DNA of 64,000 nt from CAYYKK01 sp046351395 (lineage in GTDB: Bacteria > Myxococcota_A > Polyangia > Polyangiales > Polyangiaceae), in contig JAXLYP010000028.1 of NCBI GenBank assembly GCA_046351395.1, forward strand, positions 102,243 to 166,242. The letters run 5' to 3'. This document shows, piece after piece, positions 27,171 to 37,200 of this stretch. The translations under genes were made by a program, and so were the position numbers. The notes under the pieces were generated by a model that was given only the letters and a program-made list of their open reading frames with translations, was not told the DNA's origin and did not search any database. The number at the start of each line of letters is the position of its first letter. The stretch's first letter is position 1.

Positions 27171-27815
27171 ATGGCCGACTGGACCCCCTACATCGTGCGT
27201 CAAGGCGACTATCTCGACGGACTCGCGTACCGGGCCGGCGCGAGCCCCAAAGACGTCTGGCAACACGCGAAGAACAAGGAGCTGACGAAGAAGCGCGACA
27301 GCGGCGATCAGCTCGCCCCCGGGGACGTCATTTACCTACCGGACAATCCGAAGACGCCCATCCAGTTCTCGAAGACGTCCTCGGTGCAGCTCACAGCGGA
27401 CATCCCCCGGCGCGACATCACCGTCCATTTCGAGACCGCCGAGGGCCCGGTCGCGAACCAGCCTTACCTCGTCGAGCCGTCGCCGCGGGGTCAGGATCCG
27501 AAGTCGCCGCCGCAGTCAGGCGGAGACGGCAAAGTGACGTTGAGCGTGACGGTGATCCAGCGCGAGGTGACCGTGCACTTCACGCAGCTCCAGAAGAAGT
27601 ACACCCTGCTCATCGGCGCGATGGACCCCGTGACGGAGCGGAGCGGCGTCCAAAAGCGCCTGGAGAACCTCGCCTTCTTGACCCCTAATCTGAGGGCGAG
27701 CGACGCGACCCTCGCGCGCGCTCTCCGTGCGTTCCAGCGCGCCGTCGGGATCGAGCCGACGGGCGAGGCGGACGAGAGCACGCGGAAGAAGCTCGTCGCC
27801 GAGGCAGGGCTCTGA
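27171..27815 (+). CDS. LysM / peptidoglycan-binding domain protein after vgrG
   Basis: A 214-residue homologue of the protein at 96-725. Residues 6-55 are LysM-like (YIVRQGDYLDGLAYRAGASP, then DQLAPGDVIYLPD). A beta-rich spacer and a C-terminal peptidoglycan-binding domain follow (SGVQKRLENLAFLTPNLRAS, then ALRAFQRAVGIEPTGEADE). Recurrence of the same architecture beside vgrG and before a large cargo candidate suggests an adaptor that links cargo to the spike or positions it at the wall; this is inference. ATG 27,171 is one base after the vgrG stop, and its own stop overlaps the next ATG by one base, so all three are translationally linked. Confidence 0.8.
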   Translation: MADWTPYIVRQGDYLDGLAYRAGASPKDVWQHAKNKELTKKRDSGDQLAPGDVIYLPDNPKTPIQFSKTSSVQLTADIPRRDITVHFETAEGPVANQPYLVEPSPRGQDPKSPPQSGGDGKVTLSVTVIQREVTVHFTQLQKKYTLLIGAMDPVTERSGVQKRLENLAFLTPNLRASDATLARALRAFQRAVGIEPTGEADESTRKKLVAEAGL

Positions 27816-29698
27816 TGACGCTCCCGCTCCTTCCGCCACAAGACGCCGAGCTGCAGCGCGACATGTTGGCGTTGCTCGCGGATCCGACCTCTCCGGACGC
27901 GCAGTCGCGCGTGACGGGCGCCGTCGATCATTGGCTGCTCCGCACATCGGTCCACCGCGTCGAGGCGGGCCGGCAAATCCTCACGTGGTTCGTCGACGCG
28001 GCGCAAGCCGTGGATCCCGCGGCCGCAGGGACGGGCCGAGCGATCCTCGAGGCCCTCGGCGTGCTCTACCAATGCGACCTCAGCGCCGTCGCCAAGACCC
28101 TGAAGAGCGGTTCGTCATGGACGTACGACCGGTACGTGTCGGGCCCCAACCCGCGGGACGCGCTCAAGGAGTCGGGGAAGAAAGGCAAAGACGCGTGGGA
28201 GCTCATGACGGCGGCGGGCACGATCCTCGCGGGCGACGCGGACTTCCTCGCGGACGGCAAGGCCCTGCTGGGCGGCTTTTGGTACTACATCATGCCGCTG
28301 CGCGCGGCGTTCATGCGCGCCGTCCTCGCGGGTTGGGCGAAGATCCCGGCGCTCGAGCGGGAGCACGGCGAGGCCGAGTCGCACTTCAACGAGCGGCGAA
28401 AGAACGCGCCAGTGGGTGTGATCGAGCGGCTCGCCGACCTCGGCGCCGCTGGGCACAGCACCATCCCCGCGACGAAGCTGAGCGTCAGCCCGAGGTTCAT
28501 GCTCGCGTTGGTGCTGACCGAGGCCCTCGACGACGACACTGCGAAGGACTTCGTCGAGGACGCGCCGGGCGACGCCTACGCCCGAAAATGCTCGCTCACC
28601 GCCGCGGGTCGAAAGCTGAAGGAGATCATCCGGGCGAAGCTCCAGCCCCCGTCCGGCTTCGGTGGCTCGGACGCGGAGGCCGCGCTCGCGCGCTACAGCG
28701 CGGAGCTCCGTGACGTTCGCGTCGCCGCGGTGTCGGCGGGCGCGAAGGCGGTGATCCGCGACGCGAAGCTCCCGCCGTTCGACGCGATCATCGTGCCGGG
28801 TTACACGGCGCTGCCGACGCTGCAGAACCCACCGACGATCTCGAAGGTCGGGGTCATCCGCCTGCGCAAGGCGATCGAGGACTTCGAGGCGGGGTACGCG
28901 CCGTTCATCGTGGTGAGCGGCGCGAACGTGTACCCGCTCGGGACGCACCTCACCGAGGCCAAGTTCATGTACGACTGGCTGACGGATCCGAGCTTTCGCG
29001 AGAGCGAGGACGACAAACGCCTCGCGGTGATCCCGGCGGATCGCGTCATCGCCGAGGCGCGCGCGCGGCACAGCACGACGAACCTGCGAAACGCGAGCCG
29101 CATCCTGCTCGGGGCCGGGCTCGAGGGCCCGTACCTCGTCACCACCGGGGGGGACGAGTTCATCCCGAAGGAGACGGCGGAGGCGGCCATCGCCGCGGCG
29201 ATCCAGCTCGGCATCCAGGCGACCGCGGAGCTCGTGCAGGCCTGCAACTTCGAGCGCGGCGGCTCGGAGCAGGATCGCGAACTCGTGATGGGCATCATCG
29301 GGACGTACCTCGCCTCCGCGGGCGTCATGGCGGGCGTCGTCGTCCCGCTGATGCAAAGTCAGGCGTTCTACTTCCAAACGCCGTGGTGGTCCCAATACAA
29401 CAGTCGTTGCGACACCGAGCTCGGCTACAGGCCGCATCACTTCGTCGGCGACCCGAGCGAGTTCCAGACCTACGCGGAGAGCGGTCCGTACGGAGCCAAC
29501 AGCGAGCCGACGGCGACGCTCGACGCCCTGCCCGACGAGCGGCGCCCGCGGTTCATCCAGGAGCGGCTGAAGGCGCGCTACGAGATGAACAAGGACGTCT
29601 ACCAAAGCCTGAGCAAGGACATGCACGCGGTGATGGTCCCCGCGCTCCGCCTGCTGGACGTGGAGTGGTTCAACGTCCGCGACCCCTTCGACCCCTGA
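27815..29698 (+). CDS. DUF218 (YdcF-like) protein, candidate T6SS cargo
   Basis: A 627-residue soluble protein. The N-terminal ~320 residues are helical and unrecognised. Residues ~320-460 match DUF218/YdcF: FDAIIVPGYTALP, RLRKAIEDFEAGYAPFIVVS with GANVYPLG, EAKFMYDWL, then a family-like acidic/Asn block in VIAEARARHSTTNLRNASRI. The C-terminal ~165 residues are again novel. DUF218 proteins are Rossmann-like, bind nucleotides such as SAM in YdcF, and often act on the envelope. Fusion to long flanks directly behind VgrG and the LysM adaptor suggests a delivered effector, which is inference. ATG 27,815 shares one base with the previous stop. Two strong hairpins follow the gene. Confidence 0.75.
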   Translation: MTLPLLPPQDAELQRDMLALLADPTSPDAQSRVTGAVDHWLLRTSVHRVEAGRQILTWFVDAAQAVDPAAAGTGRAILEALGVLYQCDLSAVAKTLKSGSSWTYDRYVSGPNPRDALKESGKKGKDAWELMTAAGTILAGDADFLADGKALLGGFWYYIMPLRAAFMRAVLAGWAKIPALEREHGEAESHFNERRKNAPVGVIERLADLGAAGHSTIPATKLSVSPRFMLALVLTEALDDDTAKDFVEDAPGDAYARKCSLTAAGRKLKEIIRAKLQPPSGFGGSDAEAALARYSAELRDVRVAAVSAGAKAVIRDAKLPPFDAIIVPGYTALPTLQNPPTISKVGVIRLRKAIEDFEAGYAPFIVVSGANVYPLGTHLTEAKFMYDWLTDPSFRESEDDKRLAVIPADRVIAEARARHSTTNLRNASRILLGAGLEGPYLVTTGGDEFIPKETAEAAIAAAIQLGIQATAELVQACNFERGGSEQDRELVMGIIGTYLASAGVMAGVVVPLMQSQAFYFQTPWWSQYNSRCDTELGYRPHHFVGDPSEFQTYAESGPYGANSEPTATLDALPDERRPRFIQERLKARYEMNKDVYQSLSKDMHAVMVPALRLLDVEWFNVRDPFDP

Positions 29699-29721
29699 GC
29701 GCATTACGGGAGCAACGCGAG

Positions 29722-29780
29722 GCGCCGCACGACCGCGGACGTGCGGCGCGAATTCCTCGTGCGGTGCCAACGGCACGAGG
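29722..29780 (+). terminator. Two consecutive hairpins after the VgrG cluster
   Basis: GCGCCGCACG (29,722-29,731) pairs perfectly with CGTGCGGCGC (29,740-29,749), loop 8. CCTCGTGC (29,755-29,762) pairs with GCACGAGG (29,773-29,780), loop 10. Both lie just after the last gene of the T6SS cluster. No long T-run follows, so termination is inferred from stem strength and position. Confidence 0.5.
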
Positions 29781-29897
29781 ACATTCGGAGGTCTTGTCCA
29801 CGACGCCCCTTCGGGGCGTGCGTGGAGTTCGCTCTTGATCGAGCTCCTGGGGGAAGGATGTTCCCTTCCATCGCCCCGCCTCGTAAGACCATCCTGA

Positions 29898-31622
29898 GTG
29901 GCCTCGTTCCTCGGTCTCTTCGGGCGCGTCGACGTCTCGTTGACGTTCGCGCGCGACCACGTGCTGCCGGGCGAGTCCCTCCACGTGATCATCGGCGTGG
30001 AGAGCAAGGCGCACCGCGCGTGCTCCGGGCTCGTGCTCACGCTCTCCGGTGTCGAGACCGTGAGCGGGGAGGCTCGCCCGATCGTGCACGAGGTTCGACG
30101 TTTGGACGGACGACCGCTCCAGTCGAATCGCAAGGAGGTCTTCCAGGCGACGTTCCCGATCCCGGCGGACGCGCCGCCCACGTACGCGAGCGCGCGCTCG
30201 CGGATCGCCTACGAGGTGGTCGCCGAGGTGCGGGTCGCGCGCGCGTTCGACCGCCGCGTCACGCGCCCCCTGACGGTCGGCACGCGGCCACCCGCGCGCG
30301 CGCGAGGCACGGCGGGCCGCGGTGAGTCTTCGAAGAGCGACGCCGCCGGGGTGGTGATCCAGGGGCGGCTCGCGTCCACGGACGTCGAGGTGGGTGAGCG
30401 CGTCCGTGGGTCGTTCACGCTCCTGAACTCGACCCCGATCCTGGGCGTCGAGGCCGCGCTCGTGTCCACCGAGGTCCTCGGAGAGCCGGCCTCGGCGCCG
30501 ATCGTGGTGCACCACGAGACGCACCGCCTGCGCGTCGACACAAGAGAGGCGCGCGGGCCGATCCCGTTCGGCTTCGAGACCGCCGCCGAGTGCCCGCCGA
30601 GCTTCGTGGCGAGGCGGCTGCGCGTGGAGTCGCGGGTCGAGATCCGCGTGACGACGGAGCTCGGTGCGTCGATCCTCGAGCGCCCGATCGTCGTCCACTC
30701 CGTCGGATCGCTGAGCGAGCTCCGCGCCGCGCAGGAGAGCTCGATGGTGCCCACCGCCGACTGGAGCAAGGCCCTCTCGGCGGCCGGCCAGGGCGTCACC
30801 ATCGAGGCCGTCGACGACGAAGCGGGAGAGGCGACGATATCCGTCGACGGCCTCCCGATCCGCTTCCAGACGCGGGTTCGACGCGGCGGTCCGCTCGGCC
30901 TCCTCGCGAGCATCGGGTGGGGCGATCTCGGGCTCCGCTTCGAGCTCGAGGAGCGGTATCGCGATCGCGGCCAGCGGGAGGCGACGCGCGGGTTCGATGA
31001 CCGGTTCAGAGTGTCGGCGCGCGAGCCCGCGCAGCTCGACGCCCTGCTGTCCGACCAGGGGCTGCGCGGTGCTCTCCTCGCGTGCGCCTCCGCCTCCGCT
31101 GACGACCATTGCGCGATGTACGACGACGACGGCACGGGCTACCTCGGCCCGCCCGAGCTCACGCAGTTCATCTCGTGCAGCGTCCAGCTCCAGCGCGCCA
31201 TGATGCGCGCGTCGACGAAGATCATCCCGCCGCGCGTCTTCGCGAGCGTCTTCCGCGCGTGGGCCGCGTTCGCCGAGCGGCACCAGGCCGTCCTCCGTCC
31301 GGGCGACATGGCGATCCGCGGCGTCGCCCTCGGGGGCGCGCGTTTCGACGTCGTACACTCGTTTGAAGGGGATGTGCCGTCGAGCACGACGATCCGCGCG
31401 CCGCTCGTGGCCCGCGCGTTCGACTCCGGAACGGGGGGTCCGGCGCCGGCCATCGTCGAGTCGGTGAGGGACGTCGCCGAGGCGCGCGTCGAGCGCGACC
31501 GCGACGCCCTCGTCGTGCACGTCCCCCCGGTCGAGCACCCGTCGACGATCGAGGCGACGCTCGCGAACCTCGCAGACGCCCTGCGCCGCATCGGCCCTGG
31601 CGACCAGAGCCCCTATCGTTGA
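29898..31622 (+). CDS. Arrestin-like domain protein
   Basis: A 574-residue cytoplasmic protein. Two arrestin/SpoOM-type beta-sandwich domains open it: VSLTFARDHVLPGESLHVII, VLTLSGVETVSG and FQATFPIPADAPPTYAS in the first (~10-130), then VVIQGRLASTDVEVGERVRG and IPFGFETAAECPPSF in the second (~155-285). These match the segment order of eukaryotic arrestin/Vps26-like proteins and bacterial SpoOM (a sporulation-control arrestin relative). The C-terminal half (~300-570) is unassigned; it contains FQTRVRRGGPLGLLASIGW and a possible Ca-binding turn DDDGTGYLGPPE. The start is GTG 29,898. It follows the VgrG cluster across a hairpin-rich gap, so it is probably a separate unit. Confidence 0.72.
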   Translation: MASFLGLFGRVDVSLTFARDHVLPGESLHVIIGVESKAHRACSGLVLTLSGVETVSGEARPIVHEVRRLDGRPLQSNRKEVFQATFPIPADAPPTYASARSRIAYEVVAEVRVARAFDRRVTRPLTVGTRPPARARGTAGRGESSKSDAAGVVIQGRLASTDVEVGERVRGSFTLLNSTPILGVEAALVSTEVLGEPASAPIVVHHETHRLRVDTREARGPIPFGFETAAECPPSFVARRLRVESRVEIRVTTELGASILERPIVVHSVGSLSELRAAQESSMVPTADWSKALSAAGQGVTIEAVDDEAGEATISVDGLPIRFQTRVRRGGPLGLLASIGWGDLGLRFELEERYRDRGQREATRGFDDRFRVSAREPAQLDALLSDQGLRGALLACASASADDHCAMYDDDGTGYLGPPELTQFISCSVQLQRAMMRASTKIIPPRVFASVFRAWAAFAERHQAVLRPGDMAIRGVALGGARFDVVHSFEGDVPSSTTIRAPLVARAFDSGTGGPAPAIVESVRDVAEARVERDRDALVVHVPPVEHPSTIEATLANLADALRRIGPGDQSPYR

Positions 31623-31903
31623 GCACGCGGCCCGTCCGTCGACGCGCTCGCGAAACGGCGGAGAGGCCCACGTCGAGCGCCCACGGCGCGGTGGGCTCGA
31701 TCCGCGCTCGTCATGAGGCGCTCGAGCTCGCGGGATGTCGATGAGCCCGGATTCGATCGCAGCGTTCGAGGAGCGGGCTGAAAGATGCCTCTCGCGGGAG
31801 GCCACCTACTCTTTGGCCCCCTGACCCTTGGCTTGGAGGGGCCGCCGCACACGTCGACCTGATATGGGGGCGGCGCGCGGACGGACGTGCAAGTGTCGCG
31901 CTC

Positions 31904-33058
31904 ATGGTTGCGTCACACGGCCGGTCGCTGCTCTGGATAGGGCTCACGCTCGGCCTCGCAAGCGGATGCGGCGCCAATGGCGGAGCGGCTCGACCCGAGC
32001 CGACGGCGTCCGCGCTCCCATCCACGCCGCGCGCAGCGGAGAGCGCGGCTCCATCGGCGAGCGCAACCCGCTCCGAGCGCAAGCCAGTCCCCCATGAAGT
32101 GCTCGCCGACCAGCCGCACGACAGCTGCGGGGGCGTCGCCGTGCGCGGAAAGGACCTCTACTACGCGACGGGCAAAGGGATCTGGCGCGTCCCGACACAG
32201 GGCGGGAAGCCGGAGTCCTTGTTCGAGGGCCACACCGAGGACTTCGTCGTGGGCGACGCCGGATTGTTCGTCGCGCAGACCGGCGAGGCGGGCCGCATCG
32301 CGCGCGTCGAGTCTGGCGTCGCGACTCAGATCGGCCCACCGCTCGCGTGGCCTCGCGCGCTTGCCCTCGTCGGGAGCTCGATCGTATTCACCCAAAGCGG
32401 TGACAGCCGAGACGGTGACGGCCAAGCGATCCAGTCGCTGGCCCGCCTGCCCCAGAAGGGTGGCAAGGACGCCAAGGTGGAGATCCTGTTCGAAGGCCCG
32501 AAGGGCTTTGGGGGATTCCACCACCTCGCGACCGACGGCAAGACCCTCTATTTCATGGGATCCGACGCGGGGATCGTGAAGGGGGACGTCGTCTTCGGCA
32601 CGCCCTCTCGAACGGTCCTCTATCGACTTCGCGCCGGCGACGCGCAGCCCGAGGTGATCGGGATCGACGATCAGCCCTCCCCGTCCGCCAAGTCTGGACC
32701 CATCGTCCTCGTCGGGAACACCGTCTATTGGCTCTCGTCCAGCAATGTCTACCGAACCGCGGCGGACGCGCCGGGCGTCGCGATCGACGAGGATGGGAAG
32801 TGGCGCATCGCCCACTTCGACCGCGAGCGCGTGGGGGTCTCCGATGGTCCGTTCGTGCCTGTCGGAGCCGATCTCTATCGCGTCCTTCGGGGGGTCGGCG
32901 CCGCCTTCACGCTCGTGAGTCACCCCAACGAGGAGTTCGACGAGCTCCTCGAGGGTGCGTGGTCCGGAGCGTGCGCCGACGAGGCGCGCGTGTATTGGAC
33001 GTACCAAGAGTCGGACGTCTGCCACGTCGCGAGCCGCGCGATCGGCGCGCCCCGCTGA
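31904..33058 (+). CDS. Lipoprotein, probable beta-propeller
   Basis: A 384-residue predicted lipoprotein. The signal peptide ends in GLASGCG (lipobox A-S-G-C). A Ser/Pro/Ala linker follows. The mature part consists of repeated beta blades such as GVAVRGKDLYYATGKGIWRV, HLATDGKTLYFMGSD and VLVGNTVYWLSSSNVYR, each with an x-L/V-Y-Y/W-pattern, as in bacterial six- or seven-bladed propellers of unknown ligand. ATG 31,904 begins the signal peptide. The 281 bases upstream hold no credible gene. It converges on the next gene. Confidence 0.75.
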   Translation: MVASHGRSLLWIGLTLGLASGCGANGGAARPEPTASALPSTPRAAESAAPSASATRSERKPVPHEVLADQPHDSCGGVAVRGKDLYYATGKGIWRVPTQGGKPESLFEGHTEDFVVGDAGLFVAQTGEAGRIARVESGVATQIGPPLAWPRALALVGSSIVFTQSGDSRDGDGQAIQSLARLPQKGGKDAKVEILFEGPKGFGGFHHLATDGKTLYFMGSDAGIVKGDVVFGTPSRTVLYRLRAGDAQPEVIGIDDQPSPSAKSGPIVLVGNTVYWLSSSNVYRTAADAPGVAIDEDGKWRIAHFDRERVGVSDGPFVPVGADLYRVLRGVGAAFTLVSHPNEEFDELLEGAWSGACADEARVYWTYQESDVCHVASRAIGAPR

Positions 33059-33106
33059 CGCCGCGGCCTTCCTCCGCTGGCATCCGGTGCAGGGGGTCGT
33101 GACCGC

Positions 33107-33865
33107 TCAACCGTCCAATTGGACGCCGAGCGAGTGCTTCTCCGCGCGCTTGAACAGATCGCCGAGGGCGCTCAAGTCTTGCAAGCTCGGCGAGCCCCCG
33201 AACAGGGCTGCGGCCGCTGCGTTCGGGTCCGCGTGACTGCCGATCCGCTCGCCGATCGCCGTGTAGAACGCGCGAAACCACTCCCGAACGACGAGGGCCT
33301 CGCCGGGGCGCAGGAAGCTGCGGAAGAAGAGGTGCTCCAGCGCCATGTAGACCGTAACCCCGTAGACGCGACCATCGAGGGTGAACGCGACGGGCGTGGA
33401 GCCGGCCGGCGCCGGTCGCGCGTTCAAGCTCCTCAGCAGGGCGCCCATGCGCTGCCCGTCGCAATCCCCTGCTCGGACGAGCGAGCGAATGAACCCGTCC
33501 GCGGGAGGGGTGAGATCGTTCGCGTTGATCTCCAGAGCCTCGCGCAACACCTCGAGGGCGACGTCGTCGACGGGATAGTTCACCCGCGCCGAGCACCCCG
33601 GCGCCGACCTGCCGTTCGTGACCGGGCACGGCGCGCACGTCGCGGGGAGCTCCTGCAGCGCTTGGGCGGCGCGCATCGCCTCCGCGCGCTGAACGGTCCG
33701 CTCCTCCACGCCGCGCGCCGTCCGCAGCTGATAGGTGACCGAGGGCACGCGCTTCTCGTCCATGATCCGAAGCATCTGCGCGAGGCGCTTGCTCTCGTTG
33801 AGGAAGTCGAGCGAGCCCTGCGGCCGATACGAGCACTGGTAGTAGAGGTAGGCGTCGAGTCCCAT
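33107..33865 (-). CDS. Hypothetical protein
   Basis: A 252-residue soluble protein starting MGLDAYLYYQCSY, an opening seen in uncharacterised bacterial proteins. It has a cluster of Cys in the middle (TCAPCPVTNGRSAPGC, residues ~76-91) that could bind a metal, then a helical C-terminal half with VTVYMALEHLFFRSFLRPGE. No signal peptide is present. ATG 33,865 gives the natural start. It converges on the propeller lipoprotein (48-base gap) and is divergent from the WD40 gene. No function can be given. Confidence 0.7.
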   Translation of the reverse strand: MGLDAYLYYQCSYRPQGSLDFLNESKRLAQMLRIMDEKRVPSVTYQLRTARGVEERTVQRAEAMRAAQALQELPATCAPCPVTNGRSAPGCSARVNYPVDDVALEVLREALEINANDLTPPADGFIRSLVRAGDCDGQRMGALLRSLNARPAPAGSTPVAFTLDGRVYGVTVYMALEHLFFRSFLRPGEALVVREWFRAFYTAIGERIGSHADPNAAAAALFGGSPSLQDLSALGDLFKRAEKHSLGVQLDG

Positions 33866-34259
33866 GGCCTCGACCCTATCATCCGCGATCGGTGCGGCGG
33901 ACGCCTGGCGCGAGCCCGCTGAACGGCCGCGTCATCCTCGCCGGAGGCACGCACGCTCGGGGTGCGATCCGAGACCTACGGGCCCCCCGTCCCAACGACT
34001 CCCTCGGCGACATTGTCTGTTCGTCCTCAAGATCCCCCTGATGCTCGAGGAGCGCGTCGAGATCGTCGATCCGTGTGGACCCGAGATTGTGTCGACTTCC
34101 AACACGCGAACGCCCAAACCAAGGTCAAACCCGCCCCGGGATCCGTCGAGGCGGAGAACTCGAACATGGAGTGCGCGTGCGGCGGTGGGCCCATGATCCA
34201 GTGCGTTCCGGGTCGCTGATTCGATCCGCGCGCGCTCGGCGCGGGCGTACCTTGTCCGT
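33866..34259. other. 394-base divergent intergenic region
   Basis: This stretch separates two divergent genes and must contain both promoters, but I see no clear -35/-10 pair. Two short plus-strand reading frames cross 34,041-34,219 (one giving MLEERVEIVDPCG, the other ending NMECACGGGPMIQC). Neither is convincing alone; together they could be the remains of a small Cys-containing protein broken by a frameshift. Confidence 0.35.
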
Positions 34260-37200
34260 GTGCGCCTTCTTCGCGAGCTCGGTCCACGGAGCCCCTCCCT
34301 CCTTCGGCACGACGCGGCGTACGCCGTTTCCAGCGACGGGACGATCGCCGTCGCCGACGGCGCGCTGATCGAGCTCTACGCGGCGGACGACGGGCGGCGC
34401 CTCGGCGCGCTCGAGAGCCCCGTTCGCGTCACGTGCCTCGCGTTCTCGCCGGACGGCGCTCGACTCGCCTCGGGGAGCGACGATTGGGATCGGGAGACGC
34501 TCACGATCTGGAACGTCTCCGCGCGGGAGCGCCTGTTCGGGTTCACCGCCGATCACCAATCGCTCGTCGCGCTCGCGTTCTCGCCGGACGGGAAGAAGCT
34601 CCTCTGCACGAAGGGGACGGACGAGTGGGGCGCCGCGTTCGTGGTGGACCTCGAGGGCCGCCGCGTCACGCTCGACGAGGGAATCGACGGACCCGCGATC
34701 GCGTCGATCGGGTGGAGCCCGACCGGGGAGCCCCACGCCGCGCTGGGTCCCTGGTCGAAGCGCGGGTGGATCGGACAGGTGGGGACGAAGAAGAAGCTCA
34801 CGAACGCGCTCGCGAGTGGAGAGCGCGTCGTCGGCCCCATCGTGTTCTCGCGGGACGGCCAACACGTCGTCGCCGGGGTGCAGACCGAGGGCCGCGTCGG
34901 CGAGCTCCCGACCACGCGCGCGACCGTCTGGAGCGTCGCGAGCAAGCGCGCGGTCCACGTCGACGATCGGGCGCGTTCGGTCGCCCTCCACCCGGACGGG
35001 CGAGTCGCGCTCGGGCAGATCACGCTCGGCGCGAGCCTCACGGTCGAGCTCGTCGACGCCGGCGTCGCGGGCGGGCAGGCGGGCCGCGCGGGCGCGCTCG
35101 CGGACGGCTTCTCGATGGCCGCCGGACTCGACAGCGGCGCGGAGCCCCCGATCCGGTTCTCGAGCGACGGTCGGCTCTGCATCGCCGCTCCGCGCGGCGT
35201 CCTCGCGGTGTACGACGTCGCGAGCGGCGCGCGCATCTTCCTTCGAGAGGCGCACGCCCCCGTCACCGCGGTGTGCGAGAACGCGGGCGCCGTGCTCGCC
35301 GTCCACCAGGACGGAGCGATCACGCTCTACGACGGAGACCGCGGCTCCGTGCTGCTCCGCCGCTCCGGCGAGGGCCTCCCCCGGGCGCGCGTGTACTTCC
35401 TCTTGCGCGATCGTCGCGTCGCGGAGGCGACCGCCGTGCTCGCCCCGGACAAGGTGCAGGCGCGCGACGTCGCGACCGGCGACGTGATCACGGATCTCGC
35501 GGGAGGGCGCGCCGCGTCGGCGTACGCGATCACGCCGGACGGCCGGTTCGTCGGGAGCTCGCGCGACGGATTGTCTGTTTGGGACGCCGCCACGGGAGGC
35601 GGCCACACCGCGCTCGCGGGCCCCCGCGCGGCGTGGGGCGCGCTCGGGGTATCCGCGGACGGCGCGCACGTCTGGGGCTCCACGCACGGGCGCCTCGTCG
35701 TGTGGAAGACCGCGTCGGGAGCGATCGAGCGCGAGCACGTCGCGCGCACGCTGCCCTACGGCTCCGTCGCGACGCCCGATCTCGAGCGGGTCGTGAGCCT
35801 CGACCCTCGGCCGCGCCCCGGGGGCACGGAGCTCGCGATCACGACGCGCCGGCTCGGTGAGGACGCAGTGGAAGACGTCGTCCCGCTCGACGCGCCTCCC
35901 GCGGCGCACGACGCCTTCACGGTGGTGGGCGTGTCCGCGGACGGGCGGTCGATCCTCGCGGGGACGCAGCGCGGCCGCGTCCTCTCGTTCGATCGAGAAG
36001 CCCCCGGGATCGCGCCCGAAGCGGCGGAGGAGCGAGCCCTCCGAGCGTGCACGACCGACGCGATGGCGGCGGAGCACGCCGCGCTGCTGACGCGCCTGCT
36101 CGAGGTGGCGGGCATTCCGCGCGGGGCGGCGCCGCGCTGGGCGCGGGACGCGATGCTCGAGGCGGTGGACGCCATCCTCGCTCGGGGCGGGCGCGTCGAG
36201 CCCTACGTCGCCCCGCTCGCGGCGCGCCAGTTCGTCGACACGAGCGACCTCGAACGCAGGCTGCTCGAGCGCGCCACGGACGCATCGAAGAGCGACGTGG
36301 AGCGCACCGCCGCGCTCCGCGCGAGCTCCGCGTACCGGTACGCTCGGCTCGCCGAGTGGAGCGCCGCGGTCGTGGCGCTCGCCACGGACGGAGGAGCTCC
36401 CGCCGCGCTCCGAGCCGAGGCGATCGACGCGCTCCACGCGTTCGAACCGAGCACGCTCGACGGGCTCCGGCGCGCGGGCGCGGTCCCGACCTCCGCGGTC
36501 CCGGACACGCTGCCCGCCACGGCGGAGGAGCGGGACGCGCTCGTCACCAAGATCGGCCCGGACGAGTGGGTCCAGGCGCTCGGAGCGCCGCTCCACGGGG
36601 AGTTCCCCGCGAGGTTCACGTCCGCGCTCGCGCTCGTCCCCACGCTTCTTCGGGTTCGAAGGGATCTCGCGGGCGCGCTCGAGTCCGCGATCCGCCCGAG
36701 GCTCTCGGACGCTCCGCTCGACGTCGCGCTGCCCGCGTACGAGGCCGTCGTGGAGACCGCGCGCGCCCATTGCCTCGAGCTCGGGGACCCGGTGGACGCG
36801 GCGAGCCGGCTGCTCGAGCGCGGCGCGTCGAGCGCAGCGATCGGTGCGTCGATCGCCGCCCGCAGCGCGGACGTGAGGGCGCGGGCGGTCGATCACGCGC
36901 GGTCCGCGCTCGGAGACCGCGCGCGCCAGGCCGAGTCACGGCTCGCGGCGTGGACGCTCTGGCGCGGGCTCGAGCCGGCGCGCGCCGACGAGGAGCTGCT
37001 CGCGCGAGCGCGAGATCACGCGGAGGATCCCGCCCTTCGGAGGGCCGCTGCGAAGGCGTTCCCCGCGCTCGAGGGCGAGCTCCGCGCGGAGGGCGTCGTC
37101 CCGAAGAAGCCCGTGTCGCAGTTCAGCGGGTACACGAGCGACTACGACTATTCGCGCGAGCGCGAGGTCAACGCGCGGCCGTTCCCACCCGCTGCGCTCG

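Noticed and set aside
24515..27172. An 885-residue minus-strand open frame opposite vgrG
   Set aside because: It is extremely rich in Arg, Leu, Val and Glu with no motif. Such shadow frames are expected opposite strongly biased G+C-rich genes; vgrG on the other strand has clear domains.
28115..31805. Long minus-strand frames opposite the DUF218 and arrestin-like genes
   Set aside because: Arg/Ala/Glu-rich shadows with no recognisable protein character.
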